Shown here piece by piece: positions 1 through 4,723 of a stretch of DNA of 5,059 nucleotides. The position numbers and the translations under genes were made by a program. The DNA comes from Deltaproteobacteria bacterium. GTDB lineage: Bacteria; Desulfobacterota; Desulfarculia; Adiutricales; Adiutricaceae. The stretch lies in NCBI GenBank assembly GCA_031269135.1, contig JAISZP010000186.1, forward strand, positions 1-5,059, given 5' to 3'. The notes beneath the pieces are model-generated. The model worked only from the letters and a program-made list of their open reading frames with translations, ran no database searches and had not been told where the DNA came from. How positions within the stretch are numbered: the stretch's first letter is position 1; every line of letters starts with the position of its first letter.

Positions 1-207
1 ACGCCCTTATTCATCGCCACATATCTAAAATAGCTAAGAACTCGTTGAAAAACAAGTAAAAACCCAAGAGAAGCGATGACCAAGAGACGCTTTGCCTCAA
101 ACAACGATTCAAGATGCGCAACAGCAGCCGTAATAAAGAAAAAACCTTATAGTAATAGAACCATATTTCATGACTACGGGGGTGATGCCTGCCAAAGGAA
201 TCATGTA
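1..207. other. Left-edge stretch without a supportable gene
   Basis: No recognisable gene. On the minus strand one frame is open from position 146 to the window edge (48 codons, preceded by a stop at 147-149). It would encode a partly hydrophobic piece with segments such as LLVIASLGFLLVF, which resembles a membrane helix. A second minus frame is also open here, continuing from the HTH fragment at 211-307 and stopping at position 11. With two competing frames, no start codon with a convincing ribosome site and no family match, this is either the decayed end of a gene lying to the left or chance. The join to the repeat array at about 210/211 is abrupt, as expected of a recombination or insertion breakpoint. 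Confidence 0.3.
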
Positions 208-210
208 CAG

Positions 211-356
211 TTACCGCACGTTGAACTGTTATGCGCGTTCCGCCAATCTTTTCCGCAATCACGTCAAGGGAAATCCCAGGCTCGTCAGTCATCAGACGTA
301 TGATCAACGCGAAAACATCATTTACTGGGCACCAAGGTCATTTACAGGGACATTTT
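211..356 (-). pseudogene. Decayed HTH module, copy 1 (COG2865-type regulator fragment)
   Basis: The minus strand encodes a piece of a winged-helix DNA-binding domain: MTDEPGISLDVIAEKIGG followed by TRITVQRAV, the helix-turn-helix core with the recognition helix at TVQRAV. Homology stops abruptly at position 211, so the rest of the domain (the KKLKEGGLV part seen in copy 2) is missing. Upstream on the same strand (310-356) lies a short form of the Pro-Val-Asn linker, broken by a one-base deletion relative to copy 2 near 325-332 that brings in a stop. From family knowledge, this linker plus wHTH arrangement is the C-terminus of AlbA_2/Schlafen-like ATP-binding proteins (COG2865). No AlbA or ATPase part is present. 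It is non-functional as it stands. Confidence 0.6.
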
Positions 357-705
357 GAATCACTCCCGCTGCCGCGATGCCTGGATCGGAATTTCCGTCG
401 TGAACAAAACGTCAGTAATTCCCCAATGGCTGGTCTTATCTGGCCCGACCATTTTTACTAGGCCGCCCTCTTTCAGTTTTTTTACCGCACGTTGAACTGT
501 TTTGCGCGTTCCGCCAATCTTTTCCGCAATCGCGTCAAGGGAAATCCCAGGCTCGTCAGTCATCAGACGTATGATCAACGCGAAAATATCATTTACAGGG
601 ACACCAAGGTCTTTTATAGGGACATTTTAGGGACATTTACAGGGACACCAAGGTCTTTTATAGGGACATTTATAGGGACACCAAGGTCATTTATAGAAAC
701 ATTTT
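357..705 (-). pseudogene. Decayed linker-HTH module, copy 2 (most complete)
   Basis: This is the best-preserved of three copies. Reading right to left on the minus strand, a repetitive linker (about 591-705, NVPIKDLGVPVN type) leads in frame into a winged helix: MTDEPGISLDAIAEKIGG, TRKTVQRAVKKLKEGGLV, then a wing ending in SHWGITD. The frame closes with a TGA at 360-362. The open part from a TTG at 578 is 72 codons, but no ribosome site supports that as a true start, and the linker frame extends upstream of it to a stop at 627-629. The linker carries an off-frame 44-base spacing between repeat units instead of 33. The tail also has two extra bases relative to copy 3 near 374-380, which changes the C-terminal residues. 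The family assignment (C-terminus of COG2865/AlbA_2 proteins) rests on the recognised wHTH and linker pattern. It could conceivably make a small DNA-binding peptide, but a relic is more likely. Confidence 0.65.
591..705. repeat. Short tandem repeat, 33-base unit, within the linker of copy 2
   Basis: The motif ACCAAGGTC recurs at 603, 647 and 680, each flanked by TTTATAGGGACA or TTTACAGGGACA. The 647 to 680 step is 33 bases, exactly 11 codons encoding DLGVPVNVPIK-like residues on the minus strand. The 603 to 647 step is 44, so an extra 11 bases shift the frame. A single equivalent lies at 331 in copy 1. Such Val-Pro-Val-Asn linkers are known to vary in repeat number in this protein family, and slippage at the DNA level would explain it. 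Confidence 0.75.
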
Positions 706-861
706 GAATCACTCCCGCTGCCGATGCCGGTATCGGAATTTCCGTCGTGAACAAAACGTCAGTAATCCCCCAATGGCTGGTCTAATCTGGCCCGACCCTT
801 TTTACTAGGCCGCCCTCTTTCAGTTTTTTTACCGCACGTTGAACTGTTTTGCGCGTTCCGC
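706..861 (-). pseudogene. Decayed HTH module, copy 3 (truncated)
   Basis: The minus strand encodes TRKTVQRAVKKLKEGGLVKR then VGPD, after which the AAG codon of copy 2 is replaced by a TAG stop (near 783-785). Past the stop the reading frame matches copy 2 again (TSHWGITDVLFTTEIP) and runs without a further stop into the linker of copy 2. This indicates that the modules were once fused head to tail in a single reading frame. The match breaks off at about 861, within the turn of the HTH, so the first half of the domain is gone. It is a clear pseudogene fragment of the same family as the two copies to its left. Confidence 0.6.
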
Positions 862-888
862 AAATCAACAATCTAGCTCAAGCATTCT

Positions 889-919
889 AAAGTCCCCCTT
901 TTTAAGGGAGACTTTTTTT
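889..919 (+). terminator. Rho-independent terminator, plus strand
   Basis: AAAGTC (889-894) pairs with GACTTT (910-915), and CCCTT (896-900) with AAGGG (904-908), around a C/A mismatch and a three-base TTT loop. T continues to position 919. The stem plus T-tract reads only on the plus strand; the minus side offers just three T. No plus-strand gene lies before it within the window, so what it terminates is unknown. It may be left over from a lost gene. Confidence 0.65.
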
Positions 920-1229
920 GTCCTCAATTGCTAAACAAGCCGGAAATTAATTCTGGCCACTCTCTCATGGCGAATAAGAAAAGGTAAATGGAATGAACAC
1001 TTCCATTAGGCCGTCAGGCGCGGTAAAATGACCAAGAATCATCATCCCCCAACCTTATGAATGCCTTGCAGACACGATTAAAAGACCAGGTCTCCCGGGT
1101 TCGAAAAAGGGCCGCTCAGGGCCAGCGACCCCCTAGACCTGAATAGTCGCCGTAAAAATGCATCAATACGCCTTTGTGATTATTTTTGAAATCAATAGTA
1201 TTTCAGAATGTTTAGCGTGCATTTTAAGA
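920..1229. other. Intergenic region upstream of the symporter gene
   Basis: No coding region was recognised. The stretch holds small dyads: GCCGGAA...TTCTGGC at 939-957 (with one G·T pair) and AATGGAA...TTCCATT at 987-1007 (perfect 7-bp arms, 7-base loop). The larger hairpin at 1087-1141 is listed separately. The right end becomes AT-rich, as expected near a promoter. TTGAAA at 1186-1191 looks like a -35 box but has no matching -10 at 16-18 bases. Confidence 0.5.
1087..1141. other. Long imperfect hairpin, candidate structured element
   Basis: CAGGTCT (1087-1093) pairs perfectly with AGACCTG (1135-1141). Further in, GGGTTCG (1097-1103) can pair with CGACCC (1126-1131 region) with one bulged T, and GGCC (1110-1113) with GGCC (1120-1123) closes a GCTCAG loop. 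The CGGGTTCGAA core recalls a tRNA T-arm but its stem does not pair as one. There is no T-tract on either side, so it is not a standard terminator. Its function is unknown. It could be a regulatory or small-RNA structure or a relic of a mobile-element end. Confidence 0.35.
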
Positions 1230-1235
1230 TATAAT
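1230..1235 (+). promoter_or_regulatory. Probable -10 box (TATAAT) for the symporter gene
   Basis: A perfect sigma-70 TATAAT lies about 95 bases before the ATG at 1331, in an AT-rich stretch. The -35 position at 16-18 bases (around 1206-1213, GAATGTTT) matches the consensus poorly and there is no TG extension, so the promoter may be weak or activator-dependent. The implied leader is about 85-90 bases and contains only a small GGGC/GCCC hairpin (1275-1288). No known riboswitch was recognised. Confidence 0.45.
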
Positions 1236-1315
1236 CAAGTTCCTTTCCTTTCCATCGACCCGCCAGTTTATTTTGGGCCTATCCGCCCTGGTGGTCTTTA
1301 TCAATCCAAGCCTTT

Positions 1316-1320
1316 GGGAG
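1316..1320 (+). promoter_or_regulatory. Ribosome binding site GGGAG deciding the symporter start
   Basis: GGGAG lies 10 bases before ATG at 1331 and 4 bases before an in-frame TTG at 1325. ATG is the stronger codon and its protein N-terminus (MDFLSLIIGKMSSFVWGP) matches the usual family beginning, so ATG 1331 is preferred. Confidence 0.5.
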
Positions 1321-1330
1321 TCGTTTGATC

Positions 1331-2737
1331 ATGGATTTTCTTTCTTTAATTATTGGGAAGATGAGTAGTTTTGTGTGGGGACCATGGATGCTGTTTTTTC
1401 TGGTTGGAACAGGCGTCTTTCTGTCCTTCAGGCTGAAGTTTCTCCAGTTCTCTCAGTTGGGCTACGCTCTGAAGCTGGCTTTGGCTCGTAAGGTCAAATC
1501 AGAAGAACAGGGCGACATCAGTCACTTTGGCTCTCTTATGACTGCTTTGGCCGCAACCGTAGGGACCGGCAACATTGTCGGCGTAGCTACAGCCGTCATT
1601 TATGGAGGTCCTGGCGCGGTTTTCTGGATGTGGGTAACCGCCATTTTCGGCATGGCCACTAAATACGGAGAGGCAGTCCTAGCTCTAAAATATAGGGTGA
1701 CTGATTCGTCCGGCAATATGGCCGGCGGTCCGATGTACTTCCTGGAAAGGGGCCTCAACCAAAAGTGGTTGGGCATCCTCTTCGCCATCTTTGGGGTCTT
1801 GGCCTCCTTTGGAATCGGCAACATGACCCAGAGCAATTCCGTGGCTAACAATGTCGCCTCAACCTTCCATTTGTCGACCTGGGTCACCGGAATCATCCTG
1901 GCCGTTTTTACCGCAATGGTGGTCCTGGGCGGCGTTAAGCGCATAGCCGGCGCTTCCAGCGTCATCGTCCCGTTGATGGCCATTTTTTATGTGCTCGTGG
2001 GTCTGGTCATCATCATTACCCAAATCCACCTGGTCCCAGCCGCCTTTTCTTTGATCTTCAAGTCGGCTTTTTCGCTTCAGGCCGGTTTTGGAGGTCTACT
2101 TGGAGCGACAATCCGTTATGGCGTGGCCCGCGGCGTTTTCTCCAACGAGGCTGGACTTGGTTCAGCCCCAATCGCCGCCGCAGCGGCCAAATCCGACCAC
2201 CCTTGTCGCCAGGCTTTGGTCTCCATGACTGGAACTTTTCTTGACACTATCATCGTCTGCTCAGTTAACGGTCTCATTTTAGTCATCGCCGGTCTGGCCA
2301 ACAACGTTGATTTTGCGGCCTATAAAGAAACCGCCCAACAGGTTAGCGGTTTCCCCGCTGTCTTGACCTCGGATGCCTTTAATCAATTCTTGCCCAAAAT
2401 CGGTGGTTTGGTGGTTACGATTTCGCTTATCTTCTTTGCCTATTCCACTATTCTGGGCTGGTCATATTACGGCGAGCGATGTCTGTATTATTTGACTGAA
2501 AGTAAATTGGCCAGTCTAATCTACCGATTCATTTTCTCCTTCTTCGTCTTTTTGGGCGCCGTGGCTCAACTCACCTTGGCCTGGGATATATCCGACCTCT
2601 TTAACGGGGCCATGGCCATTCCTAACTTGATTGGTCTGGTCGCCCTTTCCGGAGTGATCGTGTCCCAGACTAAAGATTTTTTTGAGAGATTCTTAAAGCC
2701 TGAGAGAGAGCTTCAAAAGCGTTTGCAAAAAAAATAA
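1331..2737 (+). CDS. Alanine/glycine:cation symporter (AGCS family) protein
   Basis: This is an inner-membrane secondary transporter that takes up alanine or glycine with Na+ or H+ (AGCS, TC 2.A.25; LeuT-fold, APC superfamily). At 468 residues it is of normal full length. Family landmarks are in order: N-terminal FVWGPWMLFFLVGTGVFLSF (14-33); GTGNIVGV (78-85), in the unwound helix that lines the amino-acid site in this family; GGPGAVFWMWVTAIFG (92-107), which fits the sodium:alanine symporter signature; SNEAGLGSAPIA (271-282); TGTFLDT (300-306); and GWSYYGERC (376-384). About ten to eleven hydrophobic segments are visible, roughly 17-36, 66-92, 95-118, 146-165, 183-201, 208-231, 296-322, 357-376, 396-417 and 422-446, with a charged cytoplasmic-type tail (KPERELQKRLQKK). 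It appears intact, with no frameshift. It stands alone: a probable promoter at 1230 precedes it and about 1 kb without genes follows it. Alanine versus glycine preference and the coupling ion cannot be decided from sequence. Confidence 0.95.
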   Translation: MDFLSLIIGKMSSFVWGPWMLFFLVGTGVFLSFRLKFLQFSQLGYALKLALARKVKSEEQGDISHFGSLMTALAATVGTGNIVGVATAVIYGGPGAVFWMWVTAIFGMATKYGEAVLALKYRVTDSSGNMAGGPMYFLERGLNQKWLGILFAIFGVLASFGIGNMTQSNSVANNVASTFHLSTWVTGIILAVFTAMVVLGGVKRIAGASSVIVPLMAIFYVLVGLVIIITQIHLVPAAFSLIFKSAFSLQAGFGGLLGATIRYGVARGVFSNEAGLGSAPIAAAAAKSDHPCRQALVSMTGTFLDTIIVCSVNGLILVIAGLANNVDFAAYKETAQQVSGFPAVLTSDAFNQFLPKIGGLVVTISLIFFAYSTILGWSYYGERCLYYLTESKLASLIYRFIFSFFVFLGAVAQLTLAWDISDLFNGAMAIPNLIGLVALSGVIVSQTKDFFERFLKPERELQKRLQKK

Positions 2738-2885
2738 TAACGCCTGCCTGTCCGGCAACGTAGTTATGGTCCGACTATCCGGCCCGACTATCGGCATAGC
2801 TGAAAATTTTCATCCGCCGTCACAGCTGTCCAAGAAAATCGCCAAACAGGGATTTGGTGCGCTAAACCCTAGGAAATAAGCACCC

Positions 2886-2910
2886 CTCATCGTCCAAAAT
2901 GGACGATGAG
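2886..2910. other. Perfect 10-bp hairpin downstream of the symporter gene
   Basis: CTCATCGTCC (2886-2895) and GGACGATGAG (2901-2910) are exact inverted copies around an AAAAT loop. There is no T-tract after it on either strand, so it is not a classical terminator. It lies about 150 bases after the symporter stop and could stabilise or end that transcript in a factor-assisted way. Confidence 0.55.
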
Positions 2911-3134
2911 AAATCCTAACCCCCCTTACGCCGACTCTCACGGGCGCCGTCCAAGAAAAAAGTCCTGGGACGATCGCCAAGGGAGGTTCCCGGATGGGCG
3001 CTTGACCCTGTCAAACCCTTACAGGGCTACGGTTTCAGGCAATCACGGGATTCATCTCCTTAATACGGAGCTGGATAAGGTTCCTGTTGAGCTGTCCGAC
3101 AAATCGGGCCTATCCCGACCTGGGCCTTGCGACG

Positions 3135-3158
3135 GTCGGCCCCAATGGCCAGGCCGAC
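3135..3158. other. GC-rich hairpin
   Basis: GTCGGCC (3135-3141) pairs with GGCCGAC (3152-3158) around a ten-base loop. It is followed on the plus strand by TTAAAATAG rather than a T-run. It is preceded by a smaller TCGGG/CCCGA hairpin at 3104-3118. Function is unknown. Confidence 0.4.
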
Positions 3159-3249
3159 TTAAAATAGCCTAGCCCCTATAGGTTTTCCATCTGACCCGAG
3201 ATCCTTGGGCGACGGCGGCTTGCTTTTCATATTCAGCATTCCAAACACA

Positions 3250-3277
3250 GCAGTCGCCCTCGCCTTTGGCGGACTGC
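3250..3277. other. Hairpin with one bulged base
   Basis: GCAGTCGCC (3250-3258) pairs with GGCGGACTGC (3268-3277) with a single bulged G and a nine-base loop. An AT-rich TATAAA (3281-3286) follows. No T-tract and no known element was recognised. Confidence 0.4.
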
Positions 3278-3316
3278 AATTATAAACGGAGTTGAAGTGG
3301 AAGGGGTTTTCCTAAG

Positions 3317-3352
3317 TTTGACGGAAATGGCGAGCTCGCCATTTCCGTCAAA
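3317..3352. repeat. Perfect 36-bp palindrome
   Basis: TTTGACGGAAATGGCGAG (3317-3334) is followed immediately by its exact reverse complement CTCGCCATTTCCGTCAAA (3335-3352), with GAGCTC at the centre and no spacer. As RNA it would fold into a stem of about 16 bp with a tiny loop from either strand. As DNA it could be a dyad binding site or extrude as a cruciform. No T-tract flanks it. The zero mismatches over 18-base arms are well beyond chance in a sequence this short. Confidence 0.85.
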
Positions 3353-3479
3353 TCACCGGCGCCGACGCCACATTGCGCGCAGAGGGTTCAGACGTAAAAT
3401 CGTCGAAAGGCTGCGGTCGCCCTAAAGGAAGCAAAAACCGAGCAAAAATCAATCCCAAATCCGATCCGCAGACGGCAGC

Positions 3480-3500
3480 TTGAGACTTTGAACGTCTCAA
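3480..3500. other. Small perfect hairpin
   Basis: TTGAGAC (3480-3486) and GTCTCAA (3494-3500) are exact inverted copies around TTTGAAC. On the plus strand A's follow, and on the minus strand GCTGCC follows, so it is not a terminator in either direction. It could be an operator-like dyad or chance. Confidence 0.35.
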
Positions 3501-3602
3501 AAAGTTCGGTCAAGGTCTAAGGGCGAAAACCTAAAGCGGGCGGTCGATGTTTTACGGTTCGCCACTGATTGTGACGGCGTCGAAATCGGACGATTTTTGC
3601 GG

Positions 3603-3622
3603 TTTCCGGCATATATCGGAAA
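3603..3622. promoter_or_regulatory. Dyad upstream of the IclR-type gene, possible operator
   Basis: TTTCCG (3603-3608) and CGGAAA (3617-3622) are inverted copies separated by eight mostly AT bases (GCATATAT). A second dyad, AAATCG-GA-CGATTT, lies just before it at 3583-3596. IclR-family regulators usually bind short dyads in front of their own or a neighbouring gene, and these lie 170-210 bases before the regulator's ATG. The link to self-regulation is inference only. Confidence 0.25.
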
Positions 3623-3789
3623 ACGGCAGGGCGAGGGAAAAAGTCGAGGCTTTTATCGTCGTTGGCGTGGGATCGTTTTAAAGATGGGACCAGGACCTTT
3701 TTCTTGCTTTCGACGATTGACGGCAAAACCGACTGTTTTCGATTGAATACGCCGCCGGGCGGCCTAGCTACGGGGAAAGTAGATGCAAT

Positions 3790-4578
3790 ATGTATAAGCC
3801 GCAACCACAAACAACTGTTTCGCGAAGTGGAGTCCAGGTTCTGGATCGAGTGTTGGACATATTGGATCTGCTGGCCAAGGCGGAGTACCCTTTAAGCTTG
3901 GCTAAAATCGCCAATATGTCCGGTTTGAGCAAAAGCACCGTTCATCGGCTTCTTTCCGCTCTTCAAGCCAGAGATTATGTGGAAAAACTCTCCGACGCCA
4001 CCTACCGTTTGGGCATCAAGGTTCTTGAGATCGCCAGCTACCACATCAACACCTTAGAGCTTCTTACGGAATCTAGGCCGCATCTTAACGCCCTGCATCG
4101 GTCTCTTAACTTGTCCTCGCATCTGGGTCTTCTTGAAGATTACCAAGTGGTTTATATCGGATTGGTCAATTCCGCCTCATACACGAAATATTACGCCCAG
4201 GTCGGCAAACGCTCTCCCGCTTTTTGCTCGTCGATGGGCAAATGTCTTTTGGCTGGTTTGTCGAAGACCGATCTTGACGAGACGCTTAACCACATAGAGC
4301 TTAAAGCCTACACCGAGCGCACCATCACAGATCCTCGCAGCCTGAGGCGTCATCTGGCCGAGGTGCGAAATCGCGGGTGGGCCATGGATAATGAGGAATA
4401 CCAGGAAGGTCAGCGCTGCATAGGGGCTCCAGTCTTTGATTACCGAGGAGACTCTTTGGCCGCCATCAGCGTCAGCGGTCAGGTTTCTCATATTTCCGAC
4501 GACAGGGTGGAGGAAATCGCGAGGCAGGTCAAAAACGCCGCTCTTTTGATTTCCCAAGGCATGGGTTACAGCGTTTGA
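3790..4578 (+). CDS. IclR-family transcriptional regulator
   Basis: This is a cytoplasmic DNA-binding regulator, usually a dimer or tetramer, that senses a small organic effector and controls nearby catabolic or transport genes. At 262 residues it has the usual family length. The N-terminal winged helix-turn-helix spans about residues 14-74, with SLAKIANMSGLSKSTVHRLL (36-55) as the helix-turn-helix and TYRLGIKVLEIA (71-82) as the wing and connecting helix. The effector domain (about 85-258) shows FCSSMGKCLLAGLS (145-158), RGWAMDNEEYQEGQRCIGAP (195-214) and VFDYRGDSLAAISVSG (215-230), all typical of the IclR C-terminal domain, including the Glu/Cys region around 203-210 that lies in the ligand pocket. 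The ATG at 3790 follows a purine run GGGGAAAG (3772-3779) at a rather long distance, and no better in-frame start was seen. It converges with the aldehyde dehydrogenase gene to its right, which is a possible but unproven target. The effector cannot be predicted. Confidence 0.93.
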   Translation: MYKPQPQTTVSRSGVQVLDRVLDILDLLAKAEYPLSLAKIANMSGLSKSTVHRLLSALQARDYVEKLSDATYRLGIKVLEIASYHINTLELLTESRPHLNALHRSLNLSSHLGLLEDYQVVYIGLVNSASYTKYYAQVGKRSPAFCSSMGKCLLAGLSKTDLDETLNHIELKAYTERTITDPRSLRRHLAEVRNRGWAMDNEEYQEGQRCIGAPVFDYRGDSLAAISVSGQVSHISDDRVEEIARQVKNAALLISQGMGYSV

Positions 4579-4637
4579 ATTTTTAATTTAGTCGGCTCTT
4601 CAGCCAGGCGCCGAGCTGTTTATTCATAAAAAAACGT

Positions 4638-4681
4638 AAGAAAGGCCCCTCGCCGAAAAGTGACTGATTTGGCGAGGGGCC
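4638..4681 (-). terminator. Terminator of the aldehyde dehydrogenase gene
   Basis: GGCCCCTCGCC (4644-4654) and GGCGAGGGGCC (4671-4681) form a perfect 11-bp GC-rich stem with a 16-base loop that can tighten by a few more pairs. On the minus strand the stem is followed by TTTCTT and, a few bases on, seven T's (4634-4628). It lies 42 bases beyond the dehydrogenase stop codon, so it fits that transcript. The stem may also block read-through from the convergent regulator gene, whose side has no T-tract. Confidence 0.8.
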
Positions 4682-4723
4682 GTAAAGCGCAGCCGCAGCG
4701 TGACGGCTATGGCGGAGGTTTTG

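Larger units (their letters stand above)
211..861. repeat. Tandem array of about 348-bp linker-HTH modules
   Basis: Three successive partial units share long near-identical stretches. TTACCGCACGTTGAACTGTT occurs at 211 and 482, and again from 829. A second shared block (GAATCACTCCCGCTGCCG) starts at 357 and 706. The spacing is 347-349 bases between copies 2 and 3, and 271 between the HTH blocks of copies 1 and 2, because copy 1 has a shorter linker. Unit 1 lacks its left part and unit 3 its right part. The simplest reading is tandem duplication followed by small deletions and substitutions. Confidence 0.8.
2738..3789. other. 1.05-kb gene-poor stretch rich in inverted repeats
   Basis: No convincing gene was found. 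An 88-codon plus frame (2906-3172) starts inside a hairpin arm, lacks a ribosome site and has a Pro/Arg/Gly-rich composition without a recognisable fold, so it is probably chance. Minus (3517-3810) and plus (3662-3895) frames near the right end overlap the regulator gene and look like shadows. What the region does hold is dyads: TGAAAATTTTCA (2801-2812), direct repeats CCGACTATC at 2771 and 2784, TCGGG...CCCGA (3104-3118), and the larger hairpins listed separately. The last 200 bases probably carry the regulator's promoter. TTGACG at 3717-3722 is a reasonable -35, but no good -10 sits at the right distance. Confidence 0.55.

Noticed and set aside
211..861. CRISPR array
   Set aside because: The repeats are long, coding-derived and tandem, and there are no regular short repeats with unique spacers.
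1091..1115. Possible tRNA T-arm (GGGTTCGAA)
   Set aside because: The loop sequence fits but the five-base stem does not pair, and no acceptor, D or anticodon arms can be built around it.
1087..1141. Integron attC site
   Set aside because: The hairpin ends lack the AAC/GTT core sites, and no integrase or cassette genes are nearby.
1236..1330. Glycine riboswitch or other leader element for the symporter
   Set aside because: The leader is short and shows only a 4-bp hairpin. No conserved riboswitch core was seen.
1600..1983. 127-codon minus frame inside the symporter gene
   Set aside because: It is the antisense shadow of a well-supported gene and has no family features.
2906..3172. 88-codon plus-strand frame
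   Set aside because: It starts within a hairpin arm without a ribosome site, has biased Pro/Arg/Gly composition and matches no known family.
3297..3425. 42-codon plus frame starting at GTG after a CGGAG sequence
   Set aside because: It has a plausible ribosome site but a GTG start, spans the perfect palindrome and has an Arg-rich tail dictated by GC-rich DNA. It is more likely chance.
3517..3810. 97-codon minus-strand frame before the regulator gene
   Set aside because: It overlaps the regulator's start on the opposite strand, has no recognisable domain and no ribosome site of note.
4177..4557. 126-codon minus frame inside the regulator gene
   Set aside because: It is the antisense shadow of the IclR-family gene.
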